This document shows, piece after piece, positions 55,657 to 64,000 of a stretch of DNA of 64,000 nt. The stretch is taken from the NCBI RefSeq assembly GCF_028769735.1, contig NC_088171.1:77145216-77209215 (forward strand), read 5' to 3'. The stretch comes from Zonotrichia leucophrys gambelii (lineage: Eukaryota; Chordata; Aves; Passeriformes; Passerellidae). Each line of letters begins with the position of its first letter. The first letter of the stretch is position 1. Under the pieces are notes generated by a model. That model did no database searches. It worked only from the letters and a program-made list of their open reading frames with translations, and had not been told where the DNA came from. The translations under genes were made by a program, and so were the position numbers.

Positions 55657-56142
55657 ATGTGTAAAAATGCACATTTTGACTGAATCTTCCTGTCAGTATG
55701 CTCTAGTATTGACTCAGAATTTTAAAAGCCCATTTTGGTGGCATTCTTTCAAAACCCATTATAGACTAGATATTTTTCATCAAGCTGGATATCTGTGTGG
55801 TGTATAGAACATCAAAAACTCACGTGAAATGATTTAGCGATCACTATTTAATGACACTGTAGCAGTGATTTTGTTCTACTGCCAGACCAGGTCAATGATT
55901 TGTAGGTAAAAGCCAAAGGAACTGTTCTGAATCATCCATGTTTTAATTATGAGTGTTTTCACAGCTTGTGGGAGCCATGCTTCCTTACTGTATTTTAACA
56001 TAAAAATCAGGAAATGCTTTTGCAGGAAGCATTGAAATGAAATTTTAGTTCCAATGGCAGTCTTTGACTGAGTGCTTAGTACAACTTTGTGTGTAATCTA
56101 AGGTCAGAAACTGAAAACTGCTGGTTTTAGTGATGAGTAAGT

Positions 56143-56166
56143 GTCTTTCTTTCCTTTTCATATTAG
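56143..56166 (+). other. CDH18: Predicted splice acceptor and polypyrimidine tract
   Basis: A pyrimidine-rich run, with TTTCTTTCC and TTTTC blocks, leads into ATATTAG ending at 56166. It is the best acceptor close upstream of the CDH18 start and places a non-coding exon upstream, as is common for type II cadherin genes. A weaker alternative AG lies near 56129-56130. Confirmation needs spliced RNA reads. Confidence 0.65.
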
Positions 56167-56173
56167 ATAGAAA

Positions 56174-56200
56174 ATGGTCGACCGTGGAACTCTATTGTGA
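56174..56200 (+). promoter_or_regulatory. Upstream ORF 1 in CDH18 leader (8 codons plus stop)
   Basis: ATG GTC ... TTG TGA. The start has A at -3 and G at +4, a strong initiation context, and it is the first ATG after the predicted acceptor. It is in frame with CDH18 but closed by TGA 219 bases before the main start. It could lower translation of the main frame if this leader is in the mRNA. Confidence 0.45.
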
Positions 56201-56243
56201 AGACCTCAGAAGAAATATCAATTTTTCCACTCAGCTTTTCATA

Positions 56244-56249
56244 ATGTAA
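56244..56249 (+). promoter_or_regulatory. Upstream start-stop element (ATGTAA)
   Basis: An ATG immediately followed by TAA, with A at -3 and T at +4. Start-stop elements are known to stall initiating ribosomes in some mRNAs; function here is inference only. Confidence 0.35.
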
Positions 56250-56270
56250 ATATAATTTGAGCTTTCCCAA

Positions 56271-56282
56271 ATGGGCAGCTAA
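56271..56282 (+). promoter_or_regulatory. Upstream ORF 3 in CDH18 leader (3 codons plus stop)
   Basis: ATG GGC AGC TAA. G at +4 but C at -3, so a moderate context. It ends four bases before the next upstream ATG. Confidence 0.35.
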
Positions 56283-56285
56283 ACC

Positions 56286-56360
56286 ATGAACAAGCAGAAA
56301 AACCTAATTTGGACTGTATTTCTGAAGCAGACTTCACCTTCACTCTCGGGAACTTATTGA
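56286..56360 (+). promoter_or_regulatory. Upstream ORF 4 in CDH18 leader (24 codons plus stop)
   Basis: The longest upstream frame starts MNKQKNLIW and closes with TGA at 56358-56360, leaving 59 bases to the CDH18 start, which is short for efficient reinitiation. A at -3, A at +4. No similarity to a known peptide is recognised. Confidence 0.35.
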
Positions 56361-56419
56361 AGGATTACAGCTGAAAAGGACAAGAGAAAGAAAACCTTGA
56401 ACAGGAATCTTATCCTACA

Positions 56420-56647
56420 ATGAGAATTACAAGTACATCTTGTATCTGCCCAGTCCTAGTTTGTCTCTGTTTTGTACAGAGGTGTTATGGAGCTGCTCAC
56501 CATGGCTCCATCAAGGTGACCAGAAATCAAACCAAACACATAGAAGGCGAAACAGAAGTGCATCATCGTCCAAAGCGTGGATGGGTGTGGAATCAGTTCT
56601 TTGTTTTAGAAGAACACATGGGACCAGATCCTCAGTATGTAGGAAAG
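56420..56647 (+). CDS. CDH18: Cadherin-18 first coding exon (residues 1-76, partial gene)
   Basis: This exon encodes the N-terminus of cadherin-18, a type II classical cadherin that mediates calcium-dependent adhesion between neurons at the plasma membrane. Seen in the sequence: a hydrophobic signal peptide at residues 1-24 (Cys-rich core around 8-18), a short propeptide with an N-glycosylation sequon NQT at 36-38, a furin site RPKR at 50-53, and the mature start [12 protein letters not shown]. Trp55 and Trp57 are the W2 and W4 of the type II strand-swap arm, and Glu64 (mature E11) matches a calcium ligand of EC1. The signal peptide and propeptide match remembered vertebrate CDH18 almost throughout and differ from CDH12, which shares only the mature start. 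The exon ends in phase 0 after ...YVGK at AAG|GTAAGG. The start has A at -3. The rest of the protein (EC1-EC5, transmembrane segment, catenin-binding tail) lies outside the window. The open frame runs on into the intron to a stop at 56777-56779, which is not expected in normal mRNA. Confidence 0.93.
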
Positions 56648-56653
56648 GTAAGG
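56648..56653 (+). other. CDH18: Splice donor of the first coding exon
   Basis: AAG|GTAAGG is close to the vertebrate donor consensus and falls in phase 0 exactly where the CDH18 protein match stops. Beyond it the translated frame loses all cadherin similarity. Confidence 0.92.
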
Positions 56654-59600
56654 TGGTTGTTCTCCTTTGGCTTTGGTTTGTTTTTTTCCATTCCCAGGAA
56701 TGTGGCACTGATAAGAGGCAGATCATTTATGTCCTTAGATGGCACCTCTTCTTTTAAGGGAAGACGCCTCTTGGATTAGTACATAGATTTACAGTGAACT
56801 TGCCAGTTGCCTGTGAATACTTTGTTTATTATCAAAAGGATAAATAAAAGTATGCAGGATGAAGATTCTAAAATATGATAAAATAGTTTTTATTCTGTGC
56901 TCAGCTAAACAGAGTGTGTGCAATTGATCCTGTTACATCAATTTCCAGAATCCTAAATGCATGGGGTCACTGCTAATGGCTTTTCCAGACTATTTCAGAA
57001 TTATTTTCAGTTCTGCTTCAGGGAATATTACATATGCAGTCTAAGCTCCGTAGGGTATTCATTCCACTCTGAGTGTAGGGTGGAAAAGGTCTCCAAAAGG
57101 AAATCCTCTCTGGCTTTTTTCATACTAGGAGATACAAGGTGTGTTACTTCTCAGAGTTCCTCAAAAGTCTGTAAGAACAAGCTCTGCATTTATATTCTGT
57201 TATATGGAGTGAGCTTCACATATAATGTTCAGACTAATGTAATTGAACTGAAGCCTGGGCAGCTGAAGTCCGATCCATCATATGTAATGTTGTCTGTAGA
57301 GCTTGGGTTCTAACTTGCATTAAATAACACACAACTCTCTATATAACTGTAACCCATGATATATGACACAGGAAGTTTTGCTCTCCTTGAAGACTGTCTT
57401 GCTGCATTATGATAGAATTTTTTAATTAGATAATCTACATGAGTCTTAATTTCTGTAATGAAATCAGAGAAATACATAGAATATTAGGGGTAAAGTAAGA
57501 TGGTTAATGGGGAAGAGGGCATGGAAAAAAATTCCTTTTAGTTTCCCTTGAAATTAGAATTCTGAAAATTATATTGTAGAAAGTGATGCAAGGGAGCCTC
57601 TGACATCACACATGTCTGGTAGTGAGGGCTTCCAAATTTGAATACTATCTTCTGAACTAAAAATAGGAAGTGGAACAACTTATTTAAGAGTCTGTTAACT
57701 CAAAGGCTAAAAAAATGTTCTGTTTTACCAAACTTAGTAAAATATTAAGTATTTCAGAACGCCAAAAATTATTGAGCTATGTGAAGAAAATGTAAACTGA
57801 GAAAGGACCTTTCTAAATGGAGGTAATGATTTGTATTGAGAGAGAAGCTTTTAAAAGGGGTAAGGGGATGAGGAGATATGCATACAGACAGCTTTACAGT
57901 AATTAACATTTTCATAAATTATTTTGGAATAGAAAAAGATGTTGCAAAAATATTGTTGATGCAAAGCTTTGCAGAAGAATGAAAACATTGTCTGGAGAGA
58001 GCTAGATATTATGAATATGGTTTGAATATAGAAATAAAGAGTAAACCTTGGGAATAGAGAACAATGTGATGAATTTCTGTTATACACTAGTGTTTTATTG
58101 TAACTGAGAGAGGAAGAGAAAGAACTGGTTACCAGATCTAGTGTCAAGTCTTAAAGAAGGTGAATGTAATACTAAGCTGCAAAAGCTGATATATATAAAA
58201 AAAGGGATAAAGGGCACTGAAGACACTGTGGAAAATAGTGTTGACCTATATGCTATTCTGGTTACTTTCAGCCAAGAAAAGTGATTTATATGTGAAGCTG
58301 TACAGAAAGAATTGAACATTATGGGTGGGATAGTAATGGAGAATAAAATATGTTTGTTTAATTATTTCCATAAATAATAGAAGTGGGCACATGATAGTCT
58401 ATAAATACACCTACAAATAAAGCACAATGAAAAATAAAAATTATTTAGGTTGATTGCAATTTTACTTGAAAAAATAAGGTTTTTGTGGCTGTGAGTTAAT
58501 TTAGAATTCATGTTTAGTAAATTTAGAATGAAAACAAGAATAAATCAGATTCTGAAAGAGGTTACTAACAGGAAAAAAAAAGAAAAAAAAAGCTGAAGGT
58601 GTTTCAAAGTACAGCATATTTGTCTTTATGAAAGCATTTATAGACATGATTGCATGCCAAAACAGAAGCCTGGATTCAGTGAGCTAAAGCATGGTCCCTT
58701 TCAATTTCATGTTCTTATGAAGCTATTATATATTTCCTTTCATCCTCTGACCACTCTATTAATGCCACATTTACAGAGATCAATGAATAGAATTTCTTTC
58801 AATCCTTTGTGGTCAAAATGTGACTGCATGCCTTGTTTGAGAACATTTCTCCCTCTATACTTACCAGTTTTTCTCCCATTTTCCTCAAATAATTCCCTCT
58901 GGTGCTCATAATTTTTTACTGTGAGTCCTTCACAACATTAGTAAGCTTGTCTTTGCAAAAGCTTTGGGGAACTTGAAAGCAACTGTACTCTATTTTTCAT
59001 TTGGTTTGATTATTCTGATGACCTGATTTGAAGAAAAGATCAATTATATGCTCAGGCATATACTTTCAATTAAAAAGAAAAAAAGAAAAAGGCAGGGCCG
59101 GGGGGAAGCCTGAACTGAGACTGTCATAATATCGATAGTTACCAAAATTTCAGTAGTGGTCATTTAACACAAAAACCCAGACATTTTAGAAAAATATATT
59201 TTTTACTAATTTTGCACTAAATTGTACACACCTGATCAAGGTCTCATTTTATATGCCTTTAATTTGACAAGTAATTATGACACAAAGCCCCTCAGTTATA
59301 AAGGAAGTCAGTGCCCTTCAATTCCAGATTTCTGTTGGGTGGTAGCATGCTGTCAATTCTGTCAATTATTAATTCTGTAGACTACTCTGCTTCACTGGTG
59401 ACAGTTCTTCCATTTTAGATCTGTCCTTTCACATATTTCACACCCAGTTTGGGAGTAACATCACAGAAAGCAGAGTCATTATGTACAATGGTGTTATAAT
59501 GCTCACAGTCATTGTCATGGAAATGCGCAGTGAGGACAAGAATGGGGTAGGCCAGCAATGAAAATGGCAAGCTTTCTCATTCTTACTGTGAAATGATTGT

Positions 59601-60125
59601 CAAGAGGATGGATTAATTCACTGCCATCATCATAAAAACAGTGTTAGGACAACAAATTATTATTATATTTTAACATAAAGCATCCCCCATTTCTCAGTCA
59701 TTTTTTCTTTTCTCGAAGAAAATGTTATTTGGAGAATTCTGTATAGAATTAATCCCTATTAACCATACTCACAAGGTTTTTCTAGGAACCTGGTGAGACA
59801 CAGGTCCTGGAAAGATTAGCTTATTGTAGAAATGGAAAATGGTCCTTTTGTAGATATTGTCTGTGGTTCTGAGATTATTGAGGCTGATTCCCTGCTGTTG
59901 CACATGGGGTAAGTCTTCAGTGTTTCAAAATATGTTTCACTGATGAAAGAACCCAAAAAGAATAGTTTTGTGTTTAAAAAGATATCTTGAAAGTGTTTAA
60001 AACCACAGTGACTTCTTTTACCAAAATTATTAATTATTTGTGGATGGTTTCTGGAAAACTTATGAATGATCAGTGGTATCTGGAAGTGTTAATTCAGAGA
60101 GACTATTCACCTGCAGGTGAAAGTA

Positions 60126-60146
60126 TGTGTGTGTGTGGGTGTGTTT
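60126..60146. repeat. Short (GT)n repeat
   Basis: About ten GT units with one GG interruption. Confidence 0.85.
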
Positions 60147-62065
60147 GCAATGCAAAATCTGTGGAAATTTGAGTAAGGAAGATAAAATATCATTGCCTCA
60201 GATAAGTAACTTGAATGCATAGACTGAGCTTTCAGTTATATGAGACTTCTTATCTTTTGTGTGCCACTGATGTAAAATTCTAATGAAATTATAGCCATGA
60301 GTGCAGAAAGAGGCAAGGTTAGTGAATGCAGTAGGATCTGACGATGAGTCAGTTACCTACTGCAGCAGAACAGAGGAATGAAGATTTTCCTGTAGAAATC
60401 TAGAAAAATTTGGCCTGTAATACTGCAAGATTTTACATCTCTCAGTTGTCATAGCTGATACCGTTTACATTTCTCTTGCCTTTTCTGCATGTTATTTCTA
60501 GGTTAGATAACTCATGTCTCAACATTTGGAAAAAAATAGTAAATAAAGAATTTTAGGAAATAAATGAAGAAGACTATGTGTTTCCATCCATAACATTCTT
60601 CATTTTGAACCTTCACACCTCTGTCTCCAGAGGGTCTGCTCCTTCTTAAAAGGATATTTCTAAAAATCAGTTGTACTGGAAGCAAGTCATAACAACACAT
60701 TTGCTGTGCTTTTTCTTTGGAGAGGGAAGTAAATAAGCAGTGATAAAATGAAGGTCACTGTGGATTTGGGGCTGAGTGAGTCATGCTATTAAGACTGAAT
60801 AGCAGAATATAATGCACAAGACTGAAAATTTATCTGTGAACCCTTTGGATCTCTGAAATACCAAACCTATACCTCTTAATCCATTTCAGATGACTTCTGA
60901 AGAGTAAATAAGAAAGACTGTTCAGGTATTCAGATTTGCATTGGTTTTCAAGTGCTTTTTTCTTCCCTAGTTTGGGGGATGGCACTTCACTTAGTTCTTA
61001 CATGTTTACCTGTAGTGCAAAAACAGTTTGAGATTAATATTGATAGAGATAAGGATGTATGGAACAGTTGGAAATTAGTGTGAATATAGGAAAGGGGAGA
61101 AGAAAGTAACAATTTTTAATATGTCTTGAAATGTTTCTACTGAAAGTTAGATTAGGAAAGGAATTCCAGGTGTTATATTGGATTTACAAGATAGCAATTC
61201 TTTTAATTCATGATTTTATTCTTGAAAACATAAATACAGCATAACAGACTTGACATTAAAAATTATTGTTTCAAAGTAATATGTGACATGTTATTGCAGT
61301 AAGTTAGTTCTGATACAAGACAGTGAATCTAATCTTCCCTGACTAGATCAAGAGAATTTCCCATCTCTGATTTAATGACAGTAAGGGGGCATCATGTATG
61401 TTTTAGAATAAGTGCCAAGGAAAAAACAAAATTGGTTTTTAACAATTAAAACATTTTTATTCCATTCTAGAGGTTTACATAAAAAAATATATCAGATGTT
61501 CCAGCATTTTTAGCACAAGCAAATAGTTCCAAAATTTATTTTGATAAAAAGGAGTTTTATTTTATAGTAGAGAAAATTGAAAGGAAATTTTGGATGACAT
61601 AGTCTAAATATTTGCACATGATTTGTTAGCCATTTTCATGCCTCTGTAAGGTAGACAAGCATCATCAGCAATGAAAACAACTTCTCAAATAACATGCATC
61701 TCACTTTCTACCTTTTGGGTTGCTAGCTTCACAAATAATGTATTTATATAAAATAATTTTCCTTTATACCTAGGGAAAATGTAGTAGCAAGAACAACATG
61801 AATAATAAACCTGATGTCAGTATAGCACAACATTATATGGCCCCATATCACATTAGCCATCTCCTTTTCTTTTGTAATTTTTACAAAAAAGCTAACTCAA
61901 TATTCTTTCCAAACTCAAAGCTTTCCCAAATAAAAAGGCATGCATATGTACTTGTTTTGTCCTGAGTTCTGTTTGCACAGACAACTTTGCTGCCTCCTAC
62001 CTTCATTTGAAAAATGTCATTTGGTTTCACATTTAAAAGTTGAAGGCATAGTACTTGAATTCTAC

Positions 62066-62088
62066 AAGTCCACAAATACTGTGGACTT
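62066..62088. repeat. 9-bp inverted repeat followed by T then G run
   Basis: AAGTCCACA, loop AATAC, TGTGGACTT, followed at once by a T run and eight G. The form resembles a terminator hairpin, but a bacterial-type terminator has no role here. Confidence 0.93.
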
Positions 62089-62603
62089 TTTTTGGGGGGG
62101 GTTGGGTTTTTTTTAAGTGGCATGTCTAAATATTTAAAGGTCATCTGGGGGAAAATCACATCCAAGAGAAGAGGGAGCTTTCATCAGCCAGATCAGTCTG
62201 ACTTTCTTCCAGTGTGCCCAGCTATATCTGAGGTTTCCTGAAGCGTGGCACCGACAGGGGCATTTTGACTTGACAGACCAACCAAGGAAACAGAAAAGCA
62301 TGAAAATATTGAAGTTCAGTCCTAGTCCAAAGACATAGGATAAAGTGTTTACCTTGTTTAACTTCATTTAAGTCAACATGAAATTGCACCAAAAAGAAAC
62401 TGGCTCTTTTAAGTCAAAACAGCTACATTAAGTCTAATATGTCAAAGTAATAACTGTTTTTCTAAGGAAGCTTTATAGAGTCTGTCAGTTCTATATTGCA
62501 AAACATCAGCTCTCGATGTGAAGACTGTTATTTAAATTAACGGTTCAAAATAATTTTGTCAAGGTGATCTAATCTTCTCTGAAGTTATTATGGACTGAAG
62601 AAC

Positions 62604-62670
62604 TGGTTGGGGTTTTTTTTGGGTTTTTTTGTTTTGTTTTTGGTTTTGGTTTTTTTTGTTTTTTTTTTTT
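62604..62670. repeat. T/G-rich tract
   Basis: Consists of T-runs with GGGG, GGG and GG blocks, then a terminal run of T. It lies about 220 bases left of the GC-rich block. Confidence 0.9.
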
Positions 62671-62732
62671 AATTCTCATTCCTTCATGAATTTGCCACAC
62701 CAGCAGCCAATGTTCTTTACGCTGAACAATGG

Positions 62733-62768
62733 TGTTGATGAAACCATTTTTTATGTTGATGAAACCAT
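62733..62768. repeat. 15-bp direct repeat, 21-bp period
   Basis: TGTTGATGAAACCAT at 62733-62747 and 62754-62768, about 130 bases left of the GC-rich block. Confidence 0.95.
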
Positions 62769-62892
62769 ATTTTGTGTGGAACTGCCACTTCTCACTTAAA
62801 TGGTTTAGCAGTAATTTTTTTGAGAGAAAATCCAGCCTTGTTCTCGCCTTTCTTTTTTTTTCTTACTTTGGTCATGAATTGGTCTAACATTT

Positions 62893-63290
62893 CGAAATGC
62901 TGGCTGTACCGGGGCCGTGCCGGGGCTGTGCCGGGGCTGCCCGGGCCGGCCCCAGGCGGTGCCAGCGGCTGCAGCGGCCCCAGCGCAGGGCACGGCTGAG
63001 CCCCTGAGCCCCGGGGAAAGCCTGGGCAAGGGAGGGCAAAACGCTGCCCGGCAGCCGGGGCTGAGCCAGGGGAAGCGAGCGAGAAACAGCCCTGCGAGCC
63101 CCGAGGGGATAGCGGGAACAGGGCCGGGGCAGGAGAGACCCGGCAGGAATGGCCCTGCGGCCTGCGAGAGAGCCCGGCCCCGCTGGGCCGGCCCTGCGGC
63201 CCCGGGAATGGACTCACGTTGGGGCAGGGATAATGTGAGGAGAGGGGATCCAGAGGGGGAGCTGCTGAGGGCTGCCCGCTGACCCCCATT
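62893..63290. other. Isolated GC-rich, CpG-dense block in the CDH18 intron
   Basis: By direct reading there are about 30 CpG dinucleotides in roughly 390 bases, against near absence in the neighbouring sequence. At its left end lies a minisatellite-like run of four units of 10-11 bases, CCGGGGCCGTG then CCGGGGCTGTG and shorter variants (62909-62950). Long open frames exist on both strands (165 and 173 codons minus, 121 plus), but they are Pro, Gly, Ala and Arg rich, as expected of random GC-rich DNA, and match no family I know. Candidates are an internal CpG island or alternative promoter, a GC-rich repeat (LTR or satellite relic), or a minisatellite. No terminal repeats or target duplication were found by eye. 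Confidence 0.85.
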
Positions 63291-64000
63291 CCCCTTGTGC
63301 CTGTGCCCCCAGGGGAGAAGAGTCAAGACTGAACGTGATCTTGGAAAAAAGTCAGGTGTGGGGGGAAGTTAGTTCTAAATTTTGCATTTTTTTCCTCAAC
63401 ATGCAACTCTATTTTAATTGCCAGGAAATTTAATTCAATTTCCCAGTGTTAAATGTGTTAGTCAGTGATCTCTCCATTTTCCCCCAGCCTATGAACTCTG
63501 CTACATCTCATTTTCTCCCTCTGTGATCTTAAGAAAGAAGCTAGAGAGAGCAGCTGAGTTGGTGATTAGGAGTCAGCCAAGACTGACTCACCATGAAGAT
63601 GATGTGGTACAACATGCCTGCTCTGTAATTGCAGAAAACTATGTAATATAGCCATATAATTGGTGAAACAACACCAACCCCCAGAAACAGAAATACAAAT
63701 AAATAAACAGAAACTTAAAAAAGAGGTTTTACACCAATTAGATCCATCAGATATAGCAAAGATTTTTATATTAATTGTAGCAAGCAATTTTTATGTTAAT
63801 TATGGTCTTGGTAACTTTTCTTTAAAGGATATTTACCATCTAATTGTAAATCAATAGATAATGAAGCTGAAAGTATGCTGATAAACTCCAGTGTTCATTA
63901 GCATGCCAGTTCCTTCTCAAGTATCTTCTTGACCTTATTTTCAGAGAGGTGCTCATTCATGTTCATTGTGTAACTTTCAACACCTACATGCCTTGTTGTC
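63291..64000 (+). other. CDH18 intron, right edge
   Basis: AT-rich intron to the end of the window. No exon seen; the next CDH18 exon must lie beyond 64000. Confidence 0.75.

Larger units (their letters stand above)
49265..56142. other. Non-coding DNA upstream of the CDH18 coding exon
   Basis: Probably 5' intron of CDH18. It holds the ATT microsatellite, the AT-rich tract and the 14-bp hairpin. No leader exon could be identified. Confidence 0.75.
56167..56419 (+). promoter_or_regulatory. CDH18: CDH18 5' leader within the first coding exon
   Basis: These 253 bases lie between the predicted splice acceptor and the CDH18 start codon and are inferred to be 5' untranslated leader. The block has four ATG triplets before the main start, each followed by a stop inside the leader, so none extends into CDH18. 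The first upstream frame is in the same frame as CDH18 and ends at 56198-56200; the other three share a different frame. The leader start depends on the predicted acceptor; if transcription starts inside this region the leader would be shorter. Confidence 0.7.
56654..62892 (+). other. CDH18 intron after the first coding exon, left part
   Basis: AT-rich intron without a CR1 copy that I can recognise and without a second coding exon. The extension of the CDH18 frame past the donor ends at 56779. Confidence 0.8.

Noticed and set aside
56420..56647. Assignment to another type II cadherin such as CDH12
   Set aside because: The mature start [12 protein letters not shown] is shared in the family, but the signal peptide and propeptide match CDH18 and not CDH12.
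56440..56757. Second plus-strand frame over the CDH18 exon
   Set aside because: Shadow of the CDH18 frame and its intron; no similarity to a protein.
62066..62100. Hairpin plus T run as a transcription terminator
   Set aside because: Rho-independent terminators are bacterial; this is vertebrate intron DNA with no gene ending here.
62792..63326. Long minus-strand open frames of 165 and 173 codons in the GC-rich block
   Set aside because: They overlap in two frames, are rich in Pro, Gly, Ala and Arg, match no family, and long frames are expected where GC-rich DNA has few stops.
1..64000. CRISPR array, phage, operon or other microbial system
   Set aside because: Spaced repeats, dense gene order and ribosome sites are absent; the window has introns, CR1 LINEs and a cadherin exon.

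Overview
This window is AT-rich, intron-dominated vertebrate DNA, almost certainly from a bird. The evidence is about nine fragments of the CR1 LINE, the dominant avian retrotransposon, in both orientations, sparse genes, many short A/T-rich simple repeats, and one protein-coding exon that reads as an ortholog of cadherin-18. The order of bird cannot be fixed from the sequence. A passerine is a reasonable guess from the CR1 subtype at about 48.86-49.26 kb, but this is inference.

The only gene I can support is CDH18, a type II classical cadherin, on the + strand. Its first coding exon runs from a predicted acceptor at 56165-56166 to a strong donor after 56647. It holds about 250 bases of 5' leader and 76 codons: signal peptide, short propeptide, furin site, and the start of EC1 with the W2/W4 adhesion arm. 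Everything from 1 to 56166 is then either a 5' intron between non-coding leader exons or 5' flank. Everything from 56648 to 64000 is the next intron. No second coding exon, tRNA, rRNA or CRISPR array is visible, and the other open frames look like chance frames or frames inside CR1.

Layout. 290-580: CR1 3' end (+). 10.0-10.6 and 11.65-11.86 kb: two CR1 pieces (-). 20.89-21.05 kb: CR1 3' terminus (+). 25.87-27.03 kb: long, internally deleted CR1 (+). 32.5-33.4 kb: CR1 reverse-transcriptase relic (-). 35.68-35.89, 45.50-45.71 and 48.86-49.26 kb: three more CR1 3' pieces (-). 53.58 kb: an ATT microsatellite. 56.17-56.65 kb: the CDH18 exon. 62.89-63.29 kb: an isolated, very GC-rich, CpG-dense block in the CDH18 intron, the sharpest compositional break in the window.

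Points for a second look are four upstream start codons in the CDH18 leader (one in strong context, one a minimal start-stop), the GC-rich intronic block, two perfect 14-bp inverted repeats with 5-base loops, the deleted CR1, and recurrent T/G or A/C tracts. I found no convincing new biological system; this is mostly an ordinary avian gene-desert intron around one conserved neuronal cadherin exon.
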